Of a stretch of 64,000 nt of DNA, positions 37,058-52,491 are shown piece by piece. The notes beneath the pieces are model-generated. The model ran no database searches. It saw only the letters and a list, made by a program, of their open reading frames with translations, and was not told the origin of the DNA. The translations under genes and the position numbers were made by a program. The stretch spans positions 92,871,916 through 92,935,915 of the forward strand of contig CAMTDV010000030.1 of assembly GCA_947069175.1 (NCBI GenBank), read 5' to 3'. Origin of the DNA: Scalesia atractyloides (lineage: Eukaryota; Streptophyta; Magnoliopsida; Asterales; Asteraceae). Numbering within the stretch: the stretch's first letter is position 1; the number at the start of each line of letters is the position of its first letter.

Positions 37058-37063
37058 TTTATT
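37058..37063 (-). terminator. Poly(A) signal AATAAA of CPS copy B
   Basis: A canonical AATAAA on the minus strand about 118 bases after the TAA stop at 37181-37183. The intervening segment has no exon of this gene and is the probable 3' untranslated region. Confidence 0.55.
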
Positions 37064-37180
37064 CAAATGTTAAAGCATAAAACTTGGTCAACCCACGTGT
37101 GAGGACTGTGTTGTAGCCGTTATCACCAATAGAGTTCTCCACATAAAGAAGTAGCCTTGTAAGGATATCCATGTGTGGCA

Positions 37181-40100
37181 TTAACGTTTTCCAGGCCGCG
37201 AAAACACAACCTTCAATCAACAATATAACACAATGTATTATAATATGTATGTGTTTTGTATGGATCATAATTGTCGATCCAATGCAGAAAATGTGACTCC
37301 ATACTTCTATAGTAACCATTAAACTAATAATCATTTCTAGTTGAAATAAGCATGACTTTTATTATATCTATATAGGTGCACATTTATCCAACTTTATTTA
37401 CAGAATCGAAAGAAATATAATGTAGTACTCACTACATATAGCGAGGGATAGAAAATGATGACTATTCGTTCATGTATATGTACACGTGTTTAATAGGGAT
37501 ATATGTTATAACTAAGTTTCTTTCAGATTTGGAATAAAAATGATGATTTTGATGGTTATCTATAGAAATATGCCATGAAGTACCTGGTAGTCCAAAAGTG
37601 CCCCAATCTTGAAGCCAGCAGCACAATAGTCAAAATAGTACTCCCATGTTCGAATGAATTCTTGGTTGAAGCCCAAAGCAAGGATTTTGCTGGGAGCAAT
37701 AAAAATAAAAAACCAACCAAATGATAGAATTCCTGAGTTGAAACAACAACTGAAAAAAGTATTATCTTGTTATATTTTACCTTTGGTTTTTCATGAAGTT
37801 AGCTCTCCAACATCTGAGTGTTTGGTAATAATTAAGTCTGTTAATCTGTTCCACATGATCCACACTGCAATTTGAAGCAAAAGATAAGATCTTAATTATA
37901 AGAGTCATAACAAAGAACAACTAATGTGACACAAAGATCTTGCAATGACACGCTTACCATAATTTGGATGATGCAGCCATGGCTGATATTAATCTGCTAA
38001 GTGAAGGCAGGTTGCCTCCCGGAAATATGTATTCCTTAATAAAGTCTCGTCTCTTCCGGAACTCGTCATACCTTCTGTCTTGAACTGCTATTGTCTAAAC
38101 AAGGTCCAAAGATTTTAATGGAAAGTTGATTAATATATGCTTAAAATGGTGTAAAATTTTATAAAAGCACAAGAATGACGATAAGAGAACGAAATTGTAT
38201 TAGTTAATTAACCAATTTTTTAACCAAAACTCAATTCATATGCGTTCTTCATTAGGTTTGGTTACTGACATTAATTCCAACATAAGCCCCTCCATATTGA
38301 TTGTTTTCTACTTTTGGAAAAAACATGCTTGATGTTATAATAATTTAATATTCGATGGAACTGAGGTACCTGTAGTACGAAAATCCCATCATCTACCAAT
38401 GCGGATTCACAACATCCAAAAAACTCTTCATAGTATTCATGGCCAAAATGCTCAATCGCTTCACTGAAAATTGACATTTCTTGCTTAGATTACGAGGAAC
38501 CACTAACCATACGTGTCATAAGTAGTAACATTGTCATGAAAAGAATGCTCTAACTCACCAGCTTATTATCCTGTCGTATTTAAAAGCGTCAGGTATCTGC
38601 CTATAGTCACGTAGTAGAAATTTGATTCTGTCCTGAACAATTATTTGCATTAAGAAATAGAACTCATAAGAGGAAGACAGAATTTTATAGCTTTTCAATA
38701 ATTGTAATAGATTGCAAATTGGCTTCAATTTAATCTTCTAAGCACTTGATTACCTGTAAATTAGCTTCTTTCACTTTCCTTTCCGCATATTCAATTTGCT
38801 CTTTTGAGAGGGTGATTCCGGTGTATTTGCATCCCGTTTGTTTGACTAGTTCAATAGCTAAACTACCCCAGCCACATCCTATGTCAAGAACTTCATGGTG
38901 TTTTTCAACTCTTGCCTATATAGATATCAAAGAAACATTTAAGCACAATGTTTGCTTAGAGAAAAAATTGAAACGTATACACCCATTTAAGTAAACCTTA
39001 AGTAAAATTATGCAAATAATCACCTTGTCTATCAAGGAATGTAATTTTCTCAATTGTGCGGTTTTCAAGTCTTCATCCTCACTCTATTGGAAGTATTACA
39101 TTCGAAAGTATATATTAATTACTTGAACACCAAACAAGGAACACTACAATCTTTGAAATCTATACCTTGAATATTCCACATGAGTATGTCATAGTCTCAT
39201 CCAAGAAGAGAGAAAAGTGTTCGTTACTCTAAAAACATGTAAAGACAATATATTAGATGATATAAGAGTCAAACGAGGTGTATGAAAATGGTAAATTATG
39301 TCATGACAAATATCCATGTAAGTAGAAAAAGGTATTCATTAAGATGATATTAAAACTTTCACATACCAGATCATAATGGGCAGAAATGTTATTGCGTGCT
39401 TGAGTAATTGTATTTTTCCTCATAACTTGATGATAGAAATACTTTGCAGTTGCTGTTTGAAATATTGGTGTCCACCATTTCCTAAAGCCACACACAACAT
39501 ATGATATTGTGAATAGATATTAACCTTGCAACATGTGACCTCATATATGTACACGGAATCTCTCGTTACCTTTCCCTAAACCTTGGGGTCAAAAGCTGCA
39601 ACCAGGAGAAAATCAATAAAGATTCATAAAAGTTAACGAACTACAATTGGATATCGACAAAAACCGTACCAGTAGCATATTCAGAACACGGTCATTTTCA
39701 TCAATGACAGAGAAGTCTCCATTTATGTAGGCCTCGGCAAGACCTATACCACCTTTTGTGACAAGCTACAAGTTTAAAGGAAGAGAATATCTGTATTCAA
39801 GTGTTTGACATTAAAAATGTATTGACATAGTAAGAGAGAGAAAAAGTAGAATATCTTTAGAAGGTCCTAGAACACTCACTATAGCTCCTCATCTCAAACA
39901 CTACAAGTTAACTAAAATTTATATTATTCTAAATTTAACTTTCATTTTGAAAAAAAAACTCACACATCTTCTTCTCCATTCATATCTTTGTTATCTTTTC
40001 TCTATTATTTCTCTCTTTTTATAATTAAAATCATATACACACTGGGAAGATATGGGGAAAACCCATTTAGTTCAAGAAACTTGGAAAATCTCATCTTCAC

Positions 40101-40800
40101 CAACCATCTAGTTAATCAACAGGCGAGATTGGCTTGTTACAAAACCAGGTTTTTTATAAACATGTTATAGTCTACAAAAAGGTGTGACAACTTTTTGCAG
40201 AATATTTCTCCTGTCTGACACAAAAATAGTGTAACAGCTGAATTTGATACGCTAAAATCTTTTTGTAAAACATGTAGCATTTTTTTCATGCACTACAAAA
40301 TAAAAAATAACTCGTCAAATCTAAGTTCGAAAATGTTACACTTCGTAAAATCTGAAAATCTGTTGTTGAAAAAAAGTATAACATGTAAAGTTACATATAA
40401 TGTAAGCAGATGAAGGTGTAACATATACTCTCTCTCCTTACACAAACAGTGTAACGTGTCAGGTTATGAAAAAGGTGTAACAAGTGTGAGTTTTGGTCCA
40501 TCCATTGAGTTTCATGTTTATATATATATATATATATGGCAGTGATCCTAAGAGAAGTCCACCCTATTTGAAAAACTTAAGAAACATTCTGGATCACACA
40601 TTTTTCAAGTTTTTCGTAATATACACATATGTATAGTTTAAAATTGACTATATACATATGTGTATAATTCAATATACATATATGTATATACTCAATTTTA
40701 AACTATACATATGTGTATATTATGAAAAGCTTAGGGAAAATGTGTGGTCCAGATGTTTCTCAAGTTTCTTAATTAGCCTAGTGCTTCTCATATGATACTA

Positions 40801-40868
<68 letters not shown>

Positions 40869-43800
40869 GGTTTAAACGAGAACACTAAATATTATGAGAA
40901 TCATGAGAATGAAGAAAAAAACCGCAATAACTTAGTCAAAAACAATTCAAATTTAAAAAAAATTTACACTTATCATTATTATTTCGAATACAATGTTAGA
41001 AACTAAATTTACATGTATTTATAATATTGAAATTTACACATGTGTAAGTTTCTCATTTACCCCTATGTAAAAATTTTAATAGAAGTGATTTTAAGAGGAG
41101 AAATGAAATATAATGTTGTAAATTCTTTTTTTAATGTTGTATTTTAATTACATTGAGATTTGTATTAAAAAATGATTTTAATCGTTTTCTCATTCCGTTC
41201 TCACGATTTTTGCAACGATTACGTTCTCAAGATAACCCTCCCTATATATATACACACACACATATATAGGCTTCGGTTCAATTAAGAACCACGTCGAGTT
41301 GTGAGAACCATAAAAACTCCTACTTCCCAGCTTCTCGCACGCGAGTTGGGTTACATTTTTGCACAAACATAGATGAAAATATTATAAACACATCTGAGTA
41401 AATAAAAAACTATCAAGTTGGAAGTTACGCCCGATGTAAGTTTTGTTCACGGCCTCATGTAAATTTTAGTATGGTGACGGAATTTTTTTTACACCTGATG
41501 TACACTTTTGCATGCGGCGTTTTTTTATTTTATTTTTTTCTGAAACAAGTGACTTTTTTAAGATTTTTGAGAAAAAAAAATTAGAAAAACCTTTTGGTAG
41601 ACCTAATTTTTATGGTTCTCACAACTCAAAGTGGTTATCATGTTACCCTTTATATATATATATATATATATATAAACCTTATAAATTCATCCATGTGTCC
41701 TTAGAACAACATTAAATAATGAATAAATTTATAAAGTTAATTAATTTATTCTAGAGCACTGAATTTTAGAGAATTATTTTAGCACTTTAAAATTTGGGAG
41801 ATAAAGGAAGTGGATAAGGAGGCTACGTGGGTGGGGGTTTAAATTTTGGAAATGAGGAGGGATATAATTTAGAGCATTTACCTTCCAATAAATTTGGGGA
41901 TTGTGAACTTTTAAATGTGGATACTGAATGCCTTACATTGTAAGAGAGAGCCAAAAAGGAAATTTAGAGCATTTACCTTCCAATAAAGTTGGGGACTATG
42001 AACTTTTAAATGAACTTTTAACGAACTTTTCTTTCTGTTCCCTTCAAACTTGAACACTGTACCCCCTTCTTCAATTAAACTATACAAATAAGTGAAATGA
42101 ATTAGATTTTAGACAAGATGCTAATGTTTGGGGTCTAATGAGCACTTTCTGAATTTCTCTCTGTTTCCATTAGTTCTAAATGTGGGATGTATGCTTCCTA
42201 TGTGATGTGATTGATTTTGAGAGTTCCTTCGTTAAGAAATCGATCATTAGAGTTTCAATATAACCTTCGTTTGTTTGTGTGTATATATGAGTGTTCTTTA
42301 CTGGGTGCACTAATTTGATCTAGTTTGTCATCTTGTTGATACTTGTGCACTTTACTATAGTTTTGAAAGAATTTGGTCACATGAAGTTAATGCAGGTATA
42401 CCTAATTAGAACAAAAAAAAGTGACACTCTCTCTTGAGATTATTGACTTGGCTTACTTTTGAAATAGACAATAAGCATTTAAAAGAAGATTAAGTATTAC
42501 TCACATTAAAGTTCCAAGGGTAATGTAACTTTGAAGAAACTTAACAATCAATGACCGTGCACCAGCTTCCATCAAAGAGGGTACCATCAGATTAGGGTTG
42601 TTAAGAATATCATAACTCTTATTAAGCATTGTGTTTGCTGCAACAATTCCGGCCTGCAACAACTTAAAAATCGATGTGAGATTTGTATTAATGTTTTTTA
42701 TACATGATGCAGCATTGTTCCCTTTCGTTAAATATAATATGAAACCTTAAACAAACTCTCCATAAGATACTTTGATACAAAATTGTTCGGTAAGGTTTCA
42801 TTAACAATTTATGTTACCTTCACTCCATCCTCATGTAATCCATAACCTATAAGAATCAAGTATGAGTTAGCATAGAGCTTATGTAATGCACAACTAAAGC
42901 AAGAAATAACAGAGATAAAATTATTAATGAAAAGTGGGTATAATATGAATGCTCACAAGAATACATATGGTAAAAGTCTGCCAACTCTTGTATAAAAATT
43001 ACTTGAAATTTTCAAATAATTAATATTCGTAAAATATAAATTTGAGAGAAAGATGGCAAAGAGAAAATTTGAGAGTTTAGATTTGTAGCTCAAGAAAATA
43101 TATTAGTTAAAATACCTAAGTTTTGATTATCTTTAACATTATTAGACGATATGATTTTATCATGTTTACTTTGTAACTATCCTCATTATACTCATACATT
43201 GATAATAATATAAATACATTACGGCCTTTTCATTGTTCTATATATTAACAGAACCTTAGTGGAGTTATTGTCATCTTGTTTTCTCTCCCTTCTACACACA
43301 TATACACATTTCATTTAGGTTTTATTTATTTTTCTCACGATGTCGTCATCTTTTGACGTTGCTCAGTAGCACCATGATGTCATGCCACTTGCCACCTCAA
43401 TGACATTGTATTTGTCTCTATTAATTGTCGCCACAACGTATTCTTACTATGTAATTAAGTTCATATGTTTTTTTAGAAGATTTTACTCAACGTCTTCATT
43501 GTTTTGTGCTCAAGTGTGAGCTCGATATCCTCCCAATTGATATACGGGGGATATTAGTATGGAATTGACTGTACTTACTGTAGTTATGGGATACTATTTA
43601 TTTGCTTTCTTTTTATTTATCCCTTCTTATATGTAGCTCAACAATAAATCAAAGTAATTACATGTTTTCATTAATCTATTAATAAATGGGTAAGTCATAT
43701 ACGACAACTTCTAGTTCTTTTAGACTATAAGTTATGGCTAGGCGTTGGGGTGGCGTGGGGCTTCAAGCACATCGACACACTGCCCCGTGGCTCAGCATTG

Positions 43801-46800
43801 AGCTGGCATGGGTATCGGCGTGGGACTTTGGTTTGTGATGAAGTGGAGGGAGTTGGTGGTTGGTTGTGGAGTTTGGGGGATGGTTTGATTGGTTAGTTCT
43901 TTTTTAATAACCCCCCCCCCCCCCCCCCCCCCTTTCAAGCAACATTCACCCGTGCATTTTTTTGGATTGTCTCCTCTACTGACATCACAGACACGTGTCG
44001 CTTCACGTCCTCCCTTTGTTATATTTTATATAGAACTAATTTATCAATATATAGGGGAGGTTCATGTGAGAAAAAAATTAAATTGAGAAGAAAAAGAACA
44101 AAATGTACAATTGTAAAACATTAAATAGTTTTTATCTCATCTCATTTATTATTATCTATAACTAACTAATAGTCATAAAGATTATTATCATTCACACTAG
44201 ATTTTTTGTCTACACATATCAAAATTTATTTTACACGTTTTAAAATTTATACTACATATATTGGAATTCATCCTCTACATATTGAAATTTATCTAGCACA
44301 ACTCGTAATTCATCCTACACAAAGTCCAAAATAACTCCAAAATCTGGTAAGTTAATTTTCAAAAAGGAATGATAATGATGAAAAGAGATAAAACAACTCG
44401 TAATTTATCCTACACTTTAAATTAATTTTTTTCTTTGAAAAAATATTTTTTATAAAATTAAGTTACAAATTTAATGTAGTAGCTATTAAAAGGAAGACTA
44501 TCAATTAATGATTTATCTAAGTTTACCAATATACCTTTACACTAATATTAGATAAAAAAATAAATGAAGCAATATAAGGATTCTTATTGGTTGAAATGTT
44601 CAAAAACATTTAACTTACATTTTCTATTTTTTTTGTTTTAAGTTTGTTATATAAAGTTTTCTTGAGCTTTTTTAAATCAAGTAGGTTTTCTTTCTATCCC
44701 TCCCCTAATATATATAATACATAGTGCCTCGTATACGTGAAGCTCAAATATCACACCTAATCGATGGCGGATTTACTTTATGGTACGGTGATCACAGGCC
44801 CACCATACACTCAGAACTCATTCATAATTTGATGCTCCTAGATTTTTTTTTGGAAAAAAAAGAACTTCCACTAGAAAGTTAATAATCAAATAGTAGTTGA
44901 AGTGAAAACGTAGTTGAAATGAACTACGGAGAGTAGTTAAATAGAAGAAGAATATGAAATAATTTCGCCAGAAATATTTTCCGACTTGGTTTATTTTGCA
45001 ACGATCAGAGAGGAAGATGATAGAAAGGAGATAGGTATTCATCTGTAGGTTAACCTAGGTTCTGGCACTAATAAACTTGGTTCCACTCATTTCAAACATA
45101 GGCTTTTTTTCTATCAATTTAAAATTAAAGCAAGCTTTATTTATTTGTGCATTTCTTACTTCATTTAATTTAGCCGACTTATTATTTTCTTTTACTTTAT
45201 TTATATTTAATTAATTCAATAAAAAGTATTATACCAAATATCAAAGTTATTATTTGTTTTTGGCTTTTTTTCTGAACGCTCTTAAATTATTCTCAACTTT
45301 ATCGTATTATTAAGTAAATAAGTACGAATTAATTTACACTATTAAGTGATTGAGTATGAATTTGTTTTTACCTGGCCCATTGTAACCGAGACGCTTTTGA
45401 CCCACTTTGTTTTAACTCAACCAATTTGAGTTGCCCGACAATAAAAATTTTAAATCCATCACTGCTATTAGTGCCTCATGAATTCATGAATTGGCTTTTT
45501 GGACCTAAACCTCTAGTAGCACCGCACACTATTGAAAACAAAGAAACCTATCAATAGTTTTACTATTTATGGAATTCACAAATCATGGTTTTCTACACAC
45601 ATCAACAATATATATATAAATATATGAAATATCATTGCTTATGTATCATTACTGCTTACACAATAGCATTTAAATTTCCAATGGGCATAGGGGTAGCCTA
45701 CTACCTTCTATATACGTAAAATATTAGATAAAGTGGTAATAGAATGTAACATGGTTGCATTAATAGGTAAGACTTACATGACATTTGTTGGTAAAAAAAT
45801 GTAGGTTGGTTGCATAAGTAAGAATACCTTGGTAAGCTCCACAAAACACAATATTTCTCTTTCCTTGAATAGTATGAAGCTCAAGTGAAGCCTTTGATGC
45901 AGCAAGTGATGGAACTGGATATCCACTTGACCACTTAAGTATTGTACTCTCTGGAGTTTGGGGCGGGTTAATTGTAACAAGAAAAGGTAGTCCTTTGTCA
46001 TCAATGTTCTGCATTTTGATATAAATAACTGAAGGGTTGTTGCACTAGATCACTAAAGCACTTAAAATGAGTTAGGCATTCACACAGATTCTACACTATC
46101 TTAGTAACTAAATACTAGATGAACTAATCATAAAGTATAAGATGGCATCATATGTACCTGGATCACATTGAGCCAGTAAGTTAAGCATACTTTGTTATCC
46201 AGTGTTTCACGGAAGTTCCATGCACTCCATGTTGTTTGGTTTCGGGGCATTAATTTTGCGTCACGATGTAGAAACATATCACTGCAAATAAGACTTTAAT
46301 TAGTCTGCATTTCTAATCAACATTAAAATGGTATCATGAGAAGTAGAACTGTTGTGTACATTCAAATATGAAAGTAGTTAAGTGCAACATGCAGATACAT
46401 AATTAAAGGCGCTGAGCACATGTGGAAATTGTTCATATCAAAACAAGAGGGAGAGCATACCTATAGACATAATTAAAAGCGCCGAGTATTGTTTTTTCTT
46501 CATATGAAGCTTGTTCTCCTAGCAATGTGAGAGCATCTGGGGCATGTGTGGCTATTATGCATCCATTACACCTTTCTTGAGAGCCATCTTCACAACTTAT
46601 CACCCAACCTGTTAGTATTATGTAACATTCAATCATGGTTCAACTAGTATTTACTGTGGGCATTATTTAGTACCATTGTGAGATACGAAATGAAAGGAAT
46701 TTAGATAGCAAGTACATTCATCTAAATAAAAAAACATGGTAAAATCCCATACTTAACATTGTAACATTTGGTGTAATAGTGTATGTTATGATCGCACCTT

Positions 46801-48082
46801 AAAATAAAGATGGCAAGTTCATCAGAGAAATACTACCCATGGTTTGATATATATATATAGGATGGGGTTCTAGAGTGAACAAATCCTGACCATTAATTTG
46901 TATTTTCACCTTCAAATCTTGGCCATTGATTTACACTTGTGTATTGATAATTAATGGCTAGGATTAGTTCACTAGTGTTCACAGTTAAGGGGTTGTCCAC
47001 AAATGAACCTAAACCTATATGTATATATAGGTGAGTTCATTGAAGAATTTTAAAAAAAAGGAAACCAGAGAACCAAAAGTAAAACAAAAACAACTCATAA
47101 AAATCAATTTTACATGTAAAAAGTTAACTTTATCAAATCTTTTTCAATGATTTTGTATACCGACACATATAGAAAAACAAAAACTAAATAAAGAAAAGAT
47201 TTTAAACAAAAAACTACAACTAATTTTTGTATTTGAATGGCTTCTACTTATGTATACAAAAATGATTTTTAATAACTTTTTACGTGTAAAATTAGTGGTT
47301 TCTTGGTTTTTCAATTATTTTGGGTTCCTCATTAAACCTCACGTTATAGTTTTTCATGGTTAGATGTTCTTTATTAACAATGCACAAAATTCAGTGGCTA
47401 AACCAAGAAACTAATTTTCCATCTTTTCCATCAAACATGATCATAGTGATATAGAAAAAAGGCACATGACCTAATAGCGAGTGGTGGATTTACATAGTCA
47501 TCACAGATGTCAAGACACCAATAGTAAATTGTGCATTAATTACTTATCCCATACAAGAGCGCGACACTATTTTATTTTTTTTTGAACGTCTAACAAATCA
47601 ATCCCGAGTACTTTCGGGGCACCCACTGGACAAACGGAGTACTCCGAGAGCAACCCGAGTCGTCCACCACCACTTCCGGGGAAAACCCGGTAACCCACCC
47701 GCTCGTAGGCACGACAGTGAAATTACCGGTAAAACCCGTTTGGCTCAAGGATTGAACCCAGGTTGCCCTGGGTCTTCTATCATCGCCCACCAGTGTCTCA
47801 CTCATTTTTATGCACCAAGTGGGAATTGAACTTGAGTCTTCATAGAAGAATTCAAACTCTCCTACCACTTGAGCTAGAGGTCATTGGCAGCGCGACACTA
47901 TTCATTGAACATAAGTGTCTTAATATGGCAATATGGTCAAATTAAAAAGAATACAACTATACTTAATAAATTAATGCAATTATTTACCACTATCAAATTT
48001 TGACACGGATTGAACTGCGCAACCTATTCTTATTTGGCAACCTTTACGTTCCAGATCCTCTTTGACCTGTCATTCAATTCAT

Positions 48083-48172
<90 letters not shown>

Positions 48173-48894
48173 GATGGTTAATCAATGAAACAGATAGAGA
48201 GAAAATAAAATAAAAAGTTCACCTTTGTAACAAAAGCATGTGAACGACTTCTGACCGTAAGCCATTGAGGGTGACCATAAACCTGATAAAAGATGCACAA
48301 AATAAGCTTTATATAATTCTTTTTCTTCATACATGTCCCAAATATAGTTCCGCAAAATTTATATAAAGAATATTGCACGGTGTTAGTCGATATATGTATT
48401 TGTATATATTAGAGGGATCAATTAGAGTGTAACTATGTAGTCTACATAATCTCTCCGTAATATCCTATTCTAATATACAATTATAATTTTCAAGTTTATC
48501 CCGTTATGACAACCTCCTAGGTTCTAAACCTGATATTGCCACCCCACCCCATCTAACTCTAATTCCGCCACCGTCCTACCCCTTCCTCTTTTTACCGCCG
48601 ATAAACAATAGCCACCGGTCAAGTCCTTTTTTGAGAAATACATAATACGTTTGTGCGTATTACTGTGTTGCCATGTGTTCACAATGTTATACACACATAT
48701 AGAGAGAAACCAACTTTAAGGAGAAAACCTTCTTGGGAAACACATAAGACATTTGTGCGCGTTATTGTGTTGATTTAATGAAAGAGTTAAAGAAAATGGG
48801 TTAGAAGTAACATATACGAGTTATGTATACATTTCATATTTATCCGTTTCTTGCACTTTTCTACTTATTCTTCGTTTTGTATTGAGCATGTGTA

Positions 48895-48967
<73 letters not shown>

Positions 48968-51032
48968 ACATGTATACAGACACACAAACATATATGTTTT
49001 GATCATCTATGAAATACAACATACTATTTAGCTTCCACAATGTTTCACATAATCAACCCGAATGGCATTAAGGGTTTATTAAAGTAGTATCCCTTTCTCT
49101 TTATTAGTTACTTAACCTTCTTTTACTTATATACGCCTTATTATGCTACTTAATTGTTTTCGAAAAGAGTTGTACCTGAAGCATGTGCTGACTACGAAGG
49201 GATGAGAGAACTAAAAATGCAGAGAAGCCTAAGATTTGTTCCGTAGGGTAAGGCCAAATTGAATAGCACATCGGTACCTGAGGTATATATATGTTAGGAG
49301 ATTATAAGCTTATTGAAGAATGTTGGATAATGGATTTTTGAAGTTTACTCACAAGATAAGCCTTTTGGAATGATTCAGAGTAACCATGCGACTTGATGAA
49401 GCCTTGCAATGTTTCACGGTGACTAGTATCCTGGTTGTTTTCCAGGTACCTGTATTGTTTATATCAATATATATATATATATGGGGAGAAACATATGAGA
49501 AGAAAATTATTATAAGAAGCAAAAAAAGAAATGACATATTAGTAAAATACTAATTCATTTATAACAAATCTTATTAGTTTTTCTCTCTTTAATTAATTAG
49601 TCAACTAATCATTAATTGTCCTATATATAATCTATTAAACCCACACATATCAAAAGTTTCCTACATATACCCTACGTATTATAGAATTTTATCTTACGCA
49701 CGTCGAAAGCTATCCTATACATCTCAAAATATATCCTAAAAAACTCGTGATTTATCTCACACACCTAGTAATTTATTTCACTTTAAATTAAGTTGTTTTT
49801 TAATTTAAAAAAGGTATTTTTTTGGAAATGAGTTACAAAAAAATTACTTATTTATTAAAGAGTAAGAATACAAATTAATGATTTAAGTAACTTTACCAAT
49901 ATACCCTTAGGCCAAACGTAATAGGGCTTTATAGGGGCGTAAAATTTTTTGATAATGCCCTTACACCATCCCTCATAGGCATTATAAGGGAGCATAAAAA
50001 GGAAGGGATATTTCTAGAATAATATCCAATAAAAAGGAAAACATGGAAACTAATAAATGATGAGGGAAATAGACTAGTGTACTTTACAAAAAAAATCATC
50101 ATCAAATCGTAAAGTACACTAGTGTATTTCTACAATCAAATCCTGACCATTAGTTTACACTTATGTATTGATAATCAAGGGCTATGATTAGTTCACTAAT
50201 GTTCACAATCAAGAGGGTTGTTCACAAATAAACTTAACCTTATATTTGATGACGTAAATTAATGGTCAGGGTCGTTTAAAAAAAATCAATGGTCAGGATT
50301 TTTTCACTTAGTTACCACAGATATATATATATATATATATATATGATCAAGAGAAAACCCTTACGAGTTTCTACCCCATTTTTTTCACACACCTATATTA
50401 AAATGTTAGAAAAGACTGCCGTAAAAAAATTCGAAGTGGTGTTTTTCTACCCAAGTTGATGACTTAGGCATGACATCACTTTTTACAGCATTTACGGTTG
50501 ACGCAACATATTTTTTTATTTTTTATTTTTTTGGGATAGTTGATTTTTTGGGATTTTTTGGTAAAAATTTTGAAAAAACCTTCTGTAAGGCCGAGTTCTC
50601 TAAGTTCACACAACTCGTATGAGTTTATATATATATATATATTATATATATATATGGGACGGATAATGAGAAAACTAGTTTAAATGAGAAAACCAAAAAA
50701 CTAACTAAAAAAGACAAAAAACATATCAAAAAAATATTTTATTTTTTTTTTGATTTTTTTTATCAAAAACCGCTATATATAATTTAAAAAAAACTTTTTT
50801 TAAAAAAATAAATAAAAAAAGCATATAATGCACATGTGCAACATATACATATAATGCACATGTGCAGTACAAGTCTTTTTTTAAAGTTTTTTTTATACGT
50901 AAAAAGCAGCGATTTTTTTATAAAGAAATTGTATAAAAAAAATTTGTATGTTTTTTATGTTTTTTTTTTTTTTTGCTTTTTTAGTTAGTTTTCTAGTTTT
51001 CTCATTTATATCTAGTTTTCTCATGATCCTCC

Positions 51033-51090
<58 letters not shown>

Positions 51091-52403
51091 AAATGAGAAC
51101 CAACTTAAGTTGTGAGAGCCATTAGAAGTAGGCCTAATAACTAATACAACCCACAATGTTTTTTTTAACAACAAACAACTACAAATTAAGTACAATGTCA
51201 ATAAAATTAAGCACGAAATGCTTAGATGGTGTATGGGGAGGACTTCTGTACAAGGCCTATGATTTCACGGGACATATGTTATTAAAAAATCTGATTAATA
51301 TATCTTAATTGTTTTTAAAATAATATACCCATCCCAATTTCAAGCAAGACTCATTTACAAATCATTTTTGTTATATTTTAGACTTTAGAGTTTAGCCCAC
51401 TAGGTTAATTGAGCCCACTACTAACTGAAAACGAAGTCTTAGAAAATAGAAACTGTGAAGAGTTGATCCACCAATTTGCTATGAAGAATGCAAGGAGGGC
51501 TACATGAATCATTGGTTATCTATTAGCTTATTATTTATTACGGTATGTAACTCATTCGAATACTATAATTTTCTCGTTTTTCGTAATTGCGTTGTTTATC
51601 GAATATTGAGATTTTGTCATTTTTTTTAATTGCATTGTTTATCGATAAGGCTTATAGGGCACATGTTTCGAGCTCGAACAGGATATATAAATTCTTAGAG
51701 ACGCCACTGAAATTAAGTATGGCGGACTGTATATACCACATCTCTTAATATTTTAATGTTGAAAATAAATTTAAAGTGTTAATATCCACACTATTATTAT
51801 ATTTCAACAAATTGTCAACTTTAATACTATTTTCTTTAAACTATTAATAAATATTTTAAATGGCTTAACTTGATAAAAAATAACTTAGGTTGACGTTATA
51901 AGTTCTTGAAAATGTCTCTTTAAATAGTTAAGGTTTTTTATAGTTTTATCATCAATATTTTTTTCGAAGCAGTTTTTTTTGTAATTGTTAAAAAATAATT
52001 GGGAGGATAAAGGGCTAGTTTGGTTTATTCTTAGACTTAGGTACCTCAAAGCATCAGTTTTAAACTTGGTTACTTCCCAGAACATCATATTCCAAAAGCG
52101 AGGATTCAGTAGATTCTTCTTTTGTGAAAACAAACTTGACAAACCATTTCTAGTGCCCCATTCGTAGCCATGACCATCGTCTAAGCTCACTGAGAATGAC
52201 ATATCAGAAACCTCCATATCAACTTCAAGTGTCTCAAACAGCTCCATCATGTTAGGAGATGTCACCTGGATATTTATCCATCATTTTATGTACTTTTATT
52301 AGATAACAATAATATAATACCAGTTGTGACCAAAATTTATGTAGCGAGTGGTTAAATAATAATGATAATGAAACAAAATGACATATGAACTACTGTTGTT
52401 AGA

Positions 52404-52491
<88 letters not shown>

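Noticed and set aside
37059..37334. 91-codon minus-strand open frame beside the end of copy B
   Set aside because: It covers the last exon and 3' region in another frame. The correct frame is VVFSRPGKR then stop, joined to exon 23.
48909..48958. (TA)n and (TG)n tract as a regulatory element
   Set aside because: Simple microsatellite with no further signal; similar tracts occur throughout the introns.
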